From positions 558,001 through 622,000 of the forward strand of contig NZ_CP133594.1 of assembly GCF_031312535.1 (NCBI RefSeq): a stretch of DNA of 64,000 nucleotides. Reading direction: 5' to 3'. The translations under genes and the position numbers were made by a program. This DNA comes from Methanolobus mangrovi. GTDB taxonomy: Archaea; Halobacteriota; Methanosarcinia; Methanosarcinales; Methanosarcinaceae. Below, piece after piece: positions 46,604-56,361 of the stretch. The notes beneath the pieces were generated by a model that had not been told where the DNA came from, ran no database searches, and saw only the letters and a list, made by a program, of their open reading frames with translations. Within the stretch, counting starts at the first letter, position 1; each line of letters opens with the position of its first letter.

Positions 46604-48931
46604 TCAATTATCAATTGGAATTGTGATAGTAAACGTACTGCCCTTACCTACTTCACTTTCAACTGCAATCTCTCCGGAATGCATCTCTACATAGTACTTA
46701 ACAATTGCAAGTCCAAGTCCTGTTCCTCCATGAGTACGGCTTGTAGATGAACTGGCTTGTTTAAATGGTTCAAAAATAGTTTTTTGTTGTTTCAAAGGAA
46801 TTCCAATGCCATTATCGGATATAGAGATCTGAACATTGTCGTTCATTACTTTAGAATCGAACCACACTTTTCCATTTTTAGGTGCAAATTTGATTGCATT
46901 GCTAAGAAGATTAAACATGATTTGCTTGATTTTCATCCTGTCAGCATTTATTTCTAGTTTTTCGAATTTCCCGTGGTCTTCAAAATCAATATTCTTCTCT
47001 TTGACCAGGGGTTCTGTTAGTACAATGATTTCATCCATTACTTCTCTGACATCCATTATTTCAGGTGCATATTCCATGTTGCCAGATTCTATTTTTGAAA
47101 TATCAAGAATATCATTGATCAGATCTAACAGATGAGTGCCACTTTTCAGTATATTAGAAACATATCGCATTTGCTTTTCATTCAGGTCCCCCATTATTTT
47201 CTCATTCAATACTTGGGAAAAACCAATAACTGAATTAAGTGGTGTGCGAAGTTCATGACTCATGCTTGCAAGAAATTCAGATTTTATCTTGTTTGCATTT
47301 TCAGCCTCTATTTTGGAATTTAACAATTCACTCTCGGCTCTTTTTCTTTCAGTAATATCGGTGTGTGAACCTGCCATCCTATAGGGGAATGCGTTCTCGT
47401 CCCTCAGGGCTGCTCCTCTTGCCAGCACCCATATATAATTTCCATTCTTATGGCGGAAGCGGAATTCAATCTTATAATCGGATATTTCATTTTTCAGGTA
47501 TTTTCCAAGGTGTTTCAGCACCCTCTTGCTGTCATCAGGATGGATCCCGTCTATAAGTGTAGGTAATTTATTGGGGATTTCATCGTCCTCAAAACCGATC
47601 ATTGCCTTCCATCGGGGAGACAAATATATTTCATCTGTATACAGGTCCCAGTCCCATATACCATCCTGTGAACCATTCACAGCTACCAGGAATCTTTCAT
47701 AGCTTCTCTGCAGTTCATTACTCTTTTCTTTAAGTGCCGTCTCAGCATTCATTCTCTCGGAAACATCTCTGCCAATCCCCAGCACACCTATGAGTTTTCC
47801 ATTTGAATCATACATCGGACTTTTTATTGTTTCTATGTATTCAGGATAACCATCATCAACACGGGTGACTATTTCTTCATTAATTAAAGGCCTATCAGCC
47901 TCTAATGCTTTCATATCCTTCTGTCTAATAAAATCTGCAAGTTCTTTATCATGAAAATCATAGTCCGTTTTTCCAATGATATCTTCTTCACTCACATTAT
48001 AAAACTGTTCGAACTTATGATTGCATCCGAGGAATGTACCATTTACATCTTTAAGCCATATAAGATCAGGAATAGTATTCACCAGTGTGCGCAGTTGTCC
48101 CACGGTATTCCTTAACGCAAGTTCTACTTCTTTGTGTTCGGTGATGTCTTGAAAAATAGCGGCAAAACAATCGTCTTCAATTTTACATGCGTTTACAGAA
48201 TAATGTTTATTTAGCTGTGGGTTGAATGTTTGAAAATTTGCAGGTATGCCGGTGAGAACAACATTTCCATATGTTTCTATTAAGGATGTTTCTTCAACAC
48301 ATGGAAGAACTTCAGTAACATACTTTCCAATGATATCGGTTATTTTCAGTCCTGTACATTTCTCAAAAGTTTGATTTGCTTCTAAAAAGACACAGTCTAT
48401 TGGCTTCCCATCCTCATTAAAGATCATTTTGAGGACAGATACTCCACTGATGGAGTTATTAATAATTTGATCACTTTTGCTCTTTAAGTATCTTACATCT
48501 CTTTTAGTAGCTTCATTTACAAGAAGCGCTTCCTTTTCACTTTCATTTGTTTTAGCTATATCATAGACTGTGAGGATAAGAAGGGTTTTTTCTTCAGTGT
48601 TGATGGGTACTGCACAAATATCGACATCATGGATATCATGATTATGCAGTTGATGCTTAAAAGTAAAGTTGTTTTTAACCAACTTTATCGCTTTTGAGAA
48701 CTCAGCTCTTATTTTTTCTTCAGGCAATAAATCTATTTGGCTTATTTTCATTTGTCTGAGTTCTTCACATGACCAACCATAGTAATTAGAAGCAGCATTG
48801 TTAGCATTAATGATTTGCAGGCTTTCAGGGTCAATAAGAAACATAACAGCGTTATTGTTATTGATTAATTGAGTATAGTCTACCTTTATTTCATCTTGAA
48901 TGCATTTGGAAGACTGTTTATCATTTTTCAT
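46604..48931 (-). CDS. Soluble multi-PAS sensor histidine kinase
   Basis: 775 residues, no membrane segment. Four PAS domains: about 20-130, 150-275, 285-400 and 405-530, the last of the PAS_3 type (HPDDSKRVLKH). The kinase core has SMSHELRTPL with histidine about 559, NLLSNAIKF, DNGIGIP and GTGLGL. Its first three PAS domains are closely matched by those of the kinase at 58647-61688 (for example NANNAASNYYGWSCEELRQM in both), and its kinase core by both neighbours. No receiver or regulator is adjacent. Confidence 0.9.
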   Translation of the reverse strand: MKNDKQSSKCIQDEIKVDYTQLINNNNAVMFLIDPESLQIINANNAASNYYGWSCEELRQMKISQIDLLPEEKIRAEFSKAIKLVKNNFTFKHQLHNHDIHDVDICAVPINTEEKTLLILTVYDIAKTNESEKEALLVNEATKRDVRYLKSKSDQIINNSISGVSVLKMIFNEDGKPIDCVFLEANQTFEKCTGLKITDIIGKYVTEVLPCVEETSLIETYGNVVLTGIPANFQTFNPQLNKHYSVNACKIEDDCFAAIFQDITEHKEVELALRNTVGQLRTLVNTIPDLIWLKDVNGTFLGCNHKFEQFYNVSEEDIIGKTDYDFHDKELADFIRQKDMKALEADRPLINEEIVTRVDDGYPEYIETIKSPMYDSNGKLIGVLGIGRDVSERMNAETALKEKSNELQRSYERFLVAVNGSQDGIWDWDLYTDEIYLSPRWKAMIGFEDDEIPNKLPTLIDGIHPDDSKRVLKHLGKYLKNEISDYKIEFRFRHKNGNYIWVLARGAALRDENAFPYRMAGSHTDITERKRAESELLNSKIEAENANKIKSEFLASMSHELRTPLNSVIGFSQVLNEKIMGDLNEKQMRYVSNILKSGTHLLDLINDILDISKIESGNMEYAPEIMDVREVMDEIIVLTEPLVKEKNIDFEDHGKFEKLEINADRMKIKQIMFNLLSNAIKFAPKNGKVWFDSKVMNDNVQISISDNGIGIPLKQQKTIFEPFKQASSSTSRTHGGTGLGLAIVKYYVEMHSGEIAVESEVGKGSTFTITIPIDN

Positions 48932-49462
48932 TATACCACTTCTATGACAGCTTTAAAACCCACAGCCAATCGAATTTTGGATGTGGTAGATATATTATAC
49001 TATTTGTTTACTTATTGCACAACATCTCGATTACACAGAACCAACTTATATAAAAGTACTCATATTAAACTAGTTTTACTGACAACATGATTAATTAAAG
49101 AAGAACTATGCTAGCTTTGTAGCATTACTGATTTTATACCCCAAAATTTCCAGTGCAAAACACTAATATTTTCATATTATTGTATGGTGGAAGTCTGTTA
49201 TTTTGTTCACCATTTCTTTTTAGAATGCTACGCTTTATTAAGATAATTCGCACTTCTAAATATTATAAGTGCTTTGTATTGTATGAAGTCAGCTAAATTC
49301 TCAGAAATTCCTTCCTTGATTCGTCAAGTTTAGCTTCCATTAACAAGTATTCAGATAGAGAACCAGTTCATAATTTGAAAGGATTTGAGTTCACAGAGCC
49401 TTGTTTACATTTAACACGTCTACATGAAACGTGGTTATGAATAAGAATCATCCTACAACTAA
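48932..49462. other. Intergenic region with an integrase remnant
   Basis: About 530 bases without an intact gene. It contains the degraded integrase copy at 49230-49345. A block near 49128-49165 (TTTATACCCC, then TTTCCAGTGCAA) recurs at 52580-52605, showing that this flank is shared with the region after 52106. Confidence 0.5.
49230..49345 (-). pseudogene. Decayed integrase C-terminal fragment, copy 2
   Basis: On the minus strand one frame reads GISENLADFIQYKALI, then RSANYLNKA, matching GVTESLADFIQGRAPA and GSAHYLNKV of the fragment at 45240. Other parts are shifted in frame or lost. The catalytic tyrosine codon is kept by chance of position. Confidence 0.7.
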
Positions 49463-52105
49463 TCAAGCATTTCTCAAACCAATCGGTATCGTAAATGTGA
49501 ATTTACTTCCCTTGCCAACTTCACTTTCAACATGTATCTCCCCAGAATGCATCTCTACATAATATTTCACAATAGCAAGTCCTAACCCAGTTCCTCCATA
49601 AGTGCGGTTTGCCGATGAACTTACTTGCTTGAACGGGTCAAATATGGCTTTTTGGTGTTCTAGGGGAATTCCAATACCACTATCGGATACAGATATCTGA
49701 ATATTTCCGTTCATTATTTTAGAATCAAACCATACTTTGCCATTTTTAGGTGTGAATTTGATCGCATTGCTAAGAAGATTGAACATGATCTGTTTGATCT
49801 TCATTTTATCGACATTTATTTCCAGCTTTTCGAATTCACTGTTGGCTTCAAAACCAATATTCTTTTCTTTAACCAGAGGTTCCGTTAGCACTATAATTTC
49901 ATCCATTATTTGTTTGAGATCTGTCATTTCAGGTGAATATTCCATATTGCCAGATTCAATTTTTGAAATATCAAGAATATCATTGATCAATTCTAACAAA
50001 TGGTTGCCACTTTTCTGTATATTAGAAACATAATGCATTTGTTTTTCATTCAGATCACCAAATATTTTTTCATTCAACATTTGGGAGAATCCAATAACAG
50101 AATTGAGTGGTGTGCGAAGTTCATGACTCATGTTTGCAATGAACTCCGATTTAATCTGGTTTGATTCCTCAGCCAGGACTTTAGCTTGAAGAAGTGCCAT
50201 TTCAGTTTGTTTACGCTCAGTGATGTTAGTCAGGAACAGAGTAAGTCCGATAACATTTCCTTTATCACTTTCAAGAGGACTGTACACATTCTCATACCAT
50301 TTTCTTCCGAGTAAAGAATCACCGTATTCTTCAATAATCGTGAAGGCTTCACCTGCAAGTACTCTGTCAAAATTCACTTTTGCTTTTTCCGCATCTGCAG
50401 GATCTTTGATGTAATCAAGCATATTGACACCAATCTCTATTTTTGCATCCCATATATGTTCCATTGTAATCTGATGATTTTGATTGAAGGCAATGTATTG
50501 ATAATCTTTGTCAAGAGCAAATATGACAACATCTTTAGGGCTCTCAATGACCTTTTGCAGTATATTGTGTGCCTGCCTATATTTCAATTCGGTTTTTTTC
50601 AGTGCTTCTTCTGCTTTTTTGCGTTCTGTAATATCAAGGACAAAACCATCTATTAAAAAAGGATTATCGCCTGGTTTTGCTTTTACATTTGTTCTTGCAT
50701 TGATCATTAGCCAGGCATGTTTACCATCTGCACGTAAAGCCTCAAATTCAAAATTCTCAACATGACCCTGTTTTGCAAGGACATTGATAAGCTCGTTACG
50801 ACGTTCCTGATTAACATATAATTGTTCTCCTACATTCTGCATGTATTCGAGGGTTTCTTCTTTACTCTCTCTGCCTATGATTCGTATCATCTCAGGATTT
50901 GCCTGAAGGGCTTTTCCATCAGAATTAGTACGGAAGATTCCGACAGGAACATTGTCTATGAATGTCTGGAGCTTTTCTTCATTCTCTTTAACAGCATCCA
51001 GTACCTGATTGAAACTCCTGGGTATTGCCTCTAAATCAATACCCACATCAATATTTGCTCTCTTGTCCAGTTTACCCTGAAGAGTAGCATTGGTTATGTC
51101 ATTAAAGTCAGTAACTATTTTTTCAATTCCACCAGAAATAGATTTGCTTAGAAGGAATGAAGCTAAAATACCAAGAATTACAAAGACTAAAACAGCCATT
51201 ATTAAACTGTTCCTAATTGCCAGTAGAGGACCTGCAAACTCTTCATAATAAGTATTTGATACTATATACCAATCATTTGGCTCATAGTAGGTGTAGCCTG
51301 CAATTTTTTCGCGACCCTCCCACTCATAAGCAATAATACCTTCTTTGTTAGTGATAATATCTTTTGCAAAGTCATACTCATAGACATTCTCACCTTCTAT
51401 ACTAGGGTGAATGAGAATATTTCCTTCAGAGTCCATTATATAGATATATCCAGTCTCACCTACAACAATTCCACCCATATGATGCCTTATCGTATTGATA
51501 AATGGATCTTCAAGAACACCAACGTAAAGGATACCTATAATCTCACCAGCACTATTTCTGATTGGTTCGTATGCGGTCAGATACCAGGCATTGACTACCC
51601 ATGCTCTTCCGTAGAACATTTCACCTTTGGTGACAACTGTATCATACACTGGTTGCGACACTGTGGTACCGACTGCTCTTTCTCCCTCATTGGTGATAAC
51701 GTTAGTAGAGATTCTTACAGCCTCTCCATCCAGTACCTGAAATACAGTAGCAGTCCCTCCTACCATATTCTTGACATTATCGACAATCTCAAAATTATTG
51801 TTGACAACATAATCTTTACCTAGTATCATTTGTCCATCAACAATTTCGGGATTGCCGTTAGAGTAAAAAACGGTCCTTGCAACTCCCAGGTCACTATTTA
51901 CTTTGTCTTGTGCAAGGGAGAAAGTAGACTCTATATAGGCCTTTTCAAGGAACAATTGGTCATTCAAATACCCTTCCAATTGTGACCAGGTGCCAGCTTC
52001 TGTTTGGTCGTAAGCATAAAAACCAACAATCGTTACGGGTAATATAGTTAATAACAAAGATACTATCAATATTTTATGACGAATAGTTATTTTTTTAAAA
52101 TCCAT
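49463..52105 (-). CDS. Membrane sensor histidine kinase with extracellular Cache domain
   Basis: 880 residues. A membrane helix (about 13-33), an extracellular double Cache domain (about 35-290, with the YEPNDWYIV ending typical of Cache), a second helix (about 300-322), then a HAMP-like linker and two PAS domains (about 390-500 and 515-635). Kinase core with histidine about 661 and intact DSGIGIP and GTGLGL. It should sense a small molecule outside the cell. The second PAS domain (ESPKDVVIFALDKDY) is nearly identical to one in the kinase at 58647, and the kinase core resembles both neighbours, evidence of module exchange. Confidence 0.9.
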   Translation of the reverse strand: MDFKKITIRHKILIVSLLLTILPVTIVGFYAYDQTEAGTWSQLEGYLNDQLFLEKAYIESTFSLAQDKVNSDLGVARTVFYSNGNPEIVDGQMILGKDYVVNNNFEIVDNVKNMVGGTATVFQVLDGEAVRISTNVITNEGERAVGTTVSQPVYDTVVTKGEMFYGRAWVVNAWYLTAYEPIRNSAGEIIGILYVGVLEDPFINTIRHHMGGIVVGETGYIYIMDSEGNILIHPSIEGENVYEYDFAKDIITNKEGIIAYEWEGREKIAGYTYYEPNDWYIVSNTYYEEFAGPLLAIRNSLIMAVLVFVILGILASFLLSKSISGGIEKIVTDFNDITNATLQGKLDKRANIDVGIDLEAIPRSFNQVLDAVKENEEKLQTFIDNVPVGIFRTNSDGKALQANPEMIRIIGRESKEETLEYMQNVGEQLYVNQERRNELINVLAKQGHVENFEFEALRADGKHAWLMINARTNVKAKPGDNPFLIDGFVLDITERKKAEEALKKTELKYRQAHNILQKVIESPKDVVIFALDKDYQYIAFNQNHQITMEHIWDAKIEIGVNMLDYIKDPADAEKAKVNFDRVLAGEAFTIIEEYGDSLLGRKWYENVYSPLESDKGNVIGLTLFLTNITERKQTEMALLQAKVLAEESNQIKSEFIANMSHELRTPLNSVIGFSQMLNEKIFGDLNEKQMHYVSNIQKSGNHLLELINDILDISKIESGNMEYSPEMTDLKQIMDEIIVLTEPLVKEKNIGFEANSEFEKLEINVDKMKIKQIMFNLLSNAIKFTPKNGKVWFDSKIMNGNIQISVSDSGIGIPLEHQKAIFDPFKQVSSSANRTYGGTGLGLAIVKYYVEMHSGEIHVESEVGKGSKFTFTIPIGLRNA

Positions 52106-52754
52106 CTAGCATACTCCCAGTATCTATGAAACTATTTCACCTGAATATACATACCAAATCTGTTGTTTCCGTGTGCAACATGGCATGTATCCAGTATCCC
52201 ATATAATTGAAAATTGATTAAGTGCAAGATTTGTACAAAGTATTGGAGTAACGGTGCTAAATGCCTTTTTTGAACATTCAGGACCATTGGAATGTTATTA
52301 TTCCATCTACATGAATTGAATTTCTTTGAAAAACATGTAGTATGGTTAGCAATCAGAGATATTACCAATCTCAATTCATTCCATATCTGTAAAGTATACC
52401 ACTGGGGATACATGTCCTCGCATGTTATATAAGGCGTCATATATATAAATATACTTAATAAAAATATATTATTACTACATGTGGCATTATATTTGTCAGG
52501 TTTTCGTCATAATTTTTGATAAAATCACAAGCAATTTTACAACCATGTGTCAGACTGACTTTTTAATCATATTATGATATTTATACCCTTGTGTTTCCAG
52601 TGCAATATATACTTAATTTTTTATTTTATTCTGTTTGGCCATCTTTATTTTAATTCACTATATTTTATAATCATGCTACTTGTATCATAATTTTGCCCAC
52701 AATCTTTAATTGTTACTTTTCAATGTGAGTTTTGTTGAAATAATATGTACTTTC

Positions 52755-52825
52755 CATAGGTTGTGCAGGTGCTATCCTCGATATGAAACTTTTGAACATC
52801 TCAGAGAATTCTTCAATAATCCGAA
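52755..52825 (-). pseudogene. Decayed integrase C-terminal fragment, copy 3
   Basis: The minus strand reads IEEFSEMFKSFISRIAPA, which aligns with IKEGVTESLADFIQGRAPA of the fragment at 45240 with one residue lost. At DNA level TGCAGGTGCT is shared with copies 1 and 4. Confidence 0.5.
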
Positions 52826-52844
52826 ATAAAGGTTAATTATTTTT

Positions 52845-52975
52845 GCTCTGTAGAAAACCTATTGAAATCATAATCTGTTGCCTATGTTCTGCAAGAATCG
52901 TCACCATTCATGGCAACATATTGATGTTTTATTGACTTTCATAATTGTTTGAATTTAGAGGATTTCTACAGAGCC
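52845..52975. mobile_element. Small inverted-repeat element (MITE-like)
   Basis: GCTCTGTAGAAA (52845-52856) is the exact reverse complement of TTTCTACAGAGC (52963-52974); the repeat continues imperfectly for about 24 bases. The element is about 130 bases and codes for nothing. Its ends match the solo ends at 7215 and 25829. ATTATT lies near each flank and might be a target duplication, but the positions do not match exactly. Confidence 0.5.
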
Positions 52976-53073
52976 ATTATTCTGCACTTTTAAATTGATA
53001 CCTGAAATCAGCTTCAGAATAAAATAGGGATCATCAGTGAGAATACACTGATGATCTGTAATTGCACACTTCG

Positions 53074-55209
53074 CTAGAAGAACGTGGCCAAAGTTACCAT
53101 CAAGATCAAAAACAGCATAACAGGCCAGTACATCAGTTTTGCAAAGACATTGTCCTCGTACTCTATCACTGGTATCTTCCTATCTGAAGCATATATAATG
53201 GCATTGAAGGAAATTGCCAGCACCATGAAATACATAATGATATAGAAGTACTCAAGGTAAATGATGCCGGATGCCGTAAGGCTCTCTCGCAGAGAAACAT
53301 GTGCTACCATCAATACCAGCATCAATGAGGCACCATACTTCAATATCTCCGAAGAATCGGTGTCTGACTTGACCTCTGTGAAAAGTGCAATGAACAACAA
53401 CAATGCAATCAGAAGCAGAGGACTCATATATGTGATGAAGGGTGTCACAATGTCCCTCTTCATCTCTACATTGAAGTATAGCTCAGGATTAGCATTTTCT
53501 TTGTATCCATTGATACCAAAGTCGGTATCGTATTCATTGACTTTGTATGAGAAATAGCTCTTAGTGATATCCCAGCCTTCAAGAACAAAGTCTTTTTCGA
53601 TACCAGGCGTGGATTCCGGAGTAATCGAGTAATACGAGTCCAGATCAGGGACCAGGACAACGTTATCATCAAAGCCATCGCTCCATAATCTGATCCAGAC
53701 AGTTTCCATGTCAAATGGATAAGTTATGTAATCAAATTGTTCACGTAGTGTTGTTTCGAAGTACCAGCCTGTAACACCATCTTTTTCATAAGCATTGGTG
53801 ATACTTGTCGACTCAGACTCCGGGAAAATAATTCCGGGAACGTAATCATCAGCAATACCTTCGACATGCTTCTGCCATACATAGCCAGTAATAACTACAT
53901 CATTTCCCGATGCGAACTCAATGGATTGGATAAACATTCCGGTGGGAACCTTTAACATTGAATCACTAGTTGCTTCTTTTGTATTCACGTCATTGAGATA
54001 TACCTTTTCCAGGGAGCTTTCAAGTCCGGATTCATCGTAGAGGATGATATCATCCATATTTTCAGAAACATTATTGGTCATGGTAAGATTCCATACAACC
54101 CCAATCTCGATAAAACAAAGAATCGAGAATATGATCACTATTTTCCACATGGAAGCTTTTGTAGTTCCATTTCTGGTGAAAATGATGATCGAAAGAGATG
54201 TCAGCAACCCTATGATGCCCAGTGAAAGGTATATCTTCTCATGATAGAGTTCCTCATTCATATAATGCAGAACTTCGTCATCTTTGAGCACAACACCCAG
54301 GACCATGTCGGTTTGAGGTATTTCCTCATAGAATACCCATAGTTTGTTTCCACTATTGCTATCGTACACAGTGCTAACAGTGCCTGGGGATATGTCACTG
54401 GTGATCTGACCTAATACACTGTCAGTTTTTGAAATATCTGAAATGTTTCTGGTTACATAATCCTCTATGGGATGGGAGATGACATCTCCATCTTGAGAAA
54501 CAATAAATCCATATCCAGTCTTTCCTAATTCCAGAGAACCTATTATATCTCTCAAGCCTTCAAGGGAATAACTTGCATAGACAACTCCTGCAGGAGAGAT
54601 TCCCTGTTGCATGGCATATGTAGATTCAAAAGGTGTGGAATATTCAAAGATGTACCTGTTGCTGCGGCTACCAAAATACGGCTCATTCCATCCTCCTCCA
54701 TCGGTCAATGCACGGTGATACCATTCAGTGTTCGGTACATTCTCTTCCTCACCATTTTCCAGAGTATAATCATAGGATGCCTGGAAAAGTTGTGGCTCAC
54801 CATATTTTCTTGAATAGGTTGGTGCATAGAGGGGCAGGGATTGCGGATCCACCTCATAATTCTCAAAAGCACCTTTTTCATAGGCTACACCAACCCCAAA
54901 TATATTGGGATTAGAATTGATCGATCTATAAAGTAGCTCTTCAACCTGATCTTCCGATAAATTCCCGGAATTCAGATTAGAGGCAATCAATTGGGATGTA
55001 TCCGAAAGGACGATCAGAGTTGAGGATACCTGTAAAGAAGCACTATGCGCTTCAAGTCTGGCAGAGTCTATCGATGATTCTAACATCTTATCTGTACCAT
55101 AGATAAGATCGTAACCATAAGCTGCGACAACAAAAGAACTCACTATAAATATTACCAGGGATATTCCTATAATCAAATTTTTATAAGTATTATTGCTATG
55201 AGTGGACAA
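53074..55209 (-). CDS. Cache-domain protein fused to a Cys-loop (pro-loop)-like ligand-gated channel
   Basis: 711 residues. An N-terminal helix (about 12-32), an extracellular Cache domain (about 35-320, with TEWYHRALTDGGGWNEPYFG typical of Cache), two membrane helices (about 325-345, 352-377), then an extracellular strand-rich domain (about 380-590) containing YPFDMETVWIRLW, with YPFD at 497-500: the FPFD-like signature of the Cys-loop in pentameric ligand-gated channels, whose prokaryotic members keep the proline but lack the cysteines. Next come an MKRDIVTPFI segment and four closely spaced helices (about 592-612, 620-642, 649-672, 689-711), ending at the C-terminus, like M1-M4. It has no kinase or receptor domain. 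Role is inferred, not shown. Confidence 0.7.
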   Translation of the reverse strand: MSTHSNNTYKNLIIGISLVIFIVSSFVVAAYGYDLIYGTDKMLESSIDSARLEAHSASLQVSSTLIVLSDTSQLIASNLNSGNLSEDQVEELLYRSINSNPNIFGVGVAYEKGAFENYEVDPQSLPLYAPTYSRKYGEPQLFQASYDYTLENGEEENVPNTEWYHRALTDGGGWNEPYFGSRSNRYIFEYSTPFESTYAMQQGISPAGVVYASYSLEGLRDIIGSLELGKTGYGFIVSQDGDVISHPIEDYVTRNISDISKTDSVLGQITSDISPGTVSTVYDSNSGNKLWVFYEEIPQTDMVLGVVLKDDEVLHYMNEELYHEKIYLSLGIIGLLTSLSIIIFTRNGTTKASMWKIVIIFSILCFIEIGVVWNLTMTNNVSENMDDIILYDESGLESSLEKVYLNDVNTKEATSDSMLKVPTGMFIQSIEFASGNDVVITGYVWQKHVEGIADDYVPGIIFPESESTSITNAYEKDGVTGWYFETTLREQFDYITYPFDMETVWIRLWSDGFDDNVVLVPDLDSYYSITPESTPGIEKDFVLEGWDITKSYFSYKVNEYDTDFGINGYKENANPELYFNVEMKRDIVTPFITYMSPLLLIALLLFIALFTEVKSDTDSSEILKYGASLMLVLMVAHVSLRESLTASGIIYLEYFYIIMYFMVLAISFNAIIYASDRKIPVIEYEDNVFAKLMYWPVMLFLILMVTLATFF

Positions 55210-55486
55210 TTAAGCATCTCTCCAGTACCAGTGAACAAGGTAAAATAATAGTTGCAATATAATACTATAATTATATTTAGTTACCTCTATCGAGATGATC
55301 GACCTGAGTTTGCTATTGAATCATCTTACCGGATGAAAAATGCAACAAGATTTAAAAAGCTAAAAAAGGATAATTGCTATTTATTCATCTATAATGATAC
55401 GCTATCCAGTTACTCCTTTAACGACTGAGGGAGTAAGGTTTCATAAAATACATAAACCCAGAAACGGATAATTGGATGTTTTGTCG

Positions 55487-56356
55487 TTAGTATCTCATAT
55501 TCTCGCAAATACTAGTTTTAGCTTCCATGTATGAATTGACGGCTATTTCCATCGTCCCATCAACGTGGATAGTCTCCATATCAAATATCTTTGCAAATTC
55601 AGAAGCGTTTCTGTGAAAATTACTATCTTTACAGTTTTGATTGTTGATCTTAAAAAGAAGACTATACATCGGGCTGCTAAGATACTTACTGATTTTTCTA
55701 TAAGACTCAGTTGATCTGTAATCAGTTCCATTCATGCTGGAAAGCCACATCGGAGTTGCATATATAGCTCCTTTGCCGTTCCCAAGTAACATCGTTTTTG
55801 TGTAGACCTCGTTCCCTCCAAGTGCTACACTAATACAGTCATCAACAATGTTTCTTTCATTATCTTTCAGAAAATAAACATGACAATCAAGCTTCTGCAA
55901 GTCGGCCTGCACTTTTTCAGAACTATAGCCACATTTTCCATAGAAAAGAAGGATGCCATCTGATATTTTTGCCATTTCCCCGGCATTCAGATACACTTCA
56001 GACTGCAAACGATCAATATCAGAATGCAGATCTTTCCTGAGGAGATTCACAACAATTGTTAATTCCTGTTCCTTATTTCTATTTACGGCATCACTTATTT
56101 TCTTGAAGAGTGGAATGTTCGAAAAAGCAGTCATTAAACTGCCAGGTGATCTTTTGTCGATTTCTGATACGATAGGATATAATTTGTCAGACAAGAACAC
56201 AAAAGGCTTGAGATCATCTGATCTAAGTTTCTGTATAAATCTGAAACTGTTTCTGTTCTCTACTACAAACAAATTTTTGATATCAAGGTCTTTTGAGAGA
56301 ACATGCACCAATTCATCTTCAAGCATTTCGCAGGCAATTATACTTAACACTGGCAT
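55487..56356 (-). CDS. DUF1638 family protein
   Basis: 289 residues. Starts MPVLSIIACEMLEDELVHVL and carries the family's ILLFYGKCGYSS and NIVDDCISVALGG motifs and a late YATPMW motif. DUF1638 proteins occur mainly in methylotrophic methanogens and anaerobes, often near methyltransferase genes, and are of unknown function. It is 5 bases downstream of the second DUF1638 gene, so they are one operon. The protein is divergent from its neighbour, so the pair is an old duplication. Confidence 0.85.
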   Translation of the reverse strand: MPVLSIIACEMLEDELVHVLSKDLDIKNLFVVENRNSFRFIQKLRSDDLKPFVFLSDKLYPIVSEIDKRSPGSLMTAFSNIPLFKKISDAVNRNKEQELTIVVNLLRKDLHSDIDRLQSEVYLNAGEMAKISDGILLFYGKCGYSSEKVQADLQKLDCHVYFLKDNERNIVDDCISVALGGNEVYTKTMLLGNGKGAIYATPMWLSSMNGTDYRSTESYRKISKYLSSPMYSLLFKINNQNCKDSNFHRNASEFAKIFDMETIHVDGTMEIAVNSYMEAKTSICENMRY

Positions 56357-56361
56357 AATTA

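Larger units (their letters stand above)
52106..53073. other. Long intergenic region with element remnants
   Basis: About 970 bases with no credible gene. It includes an AT-rich promoter-like stretch before the Cache kinase gene (52430-52470), integrase remnant copy 3 (52755-52825) and a small inverted-repeat element (52845-52975). A 102-codon frame at 52132-52440 on the minus strand has no ribosome site and no family pattern. Confidence 0.5.

Noticed and set aside
52132-52440. 102-codon minus-strand frame before the Cache kinase gene
   Set aside because: No ribosome site, composition like non-coding DNA, and it ends in the promoter-like region; kept only as intergenic.
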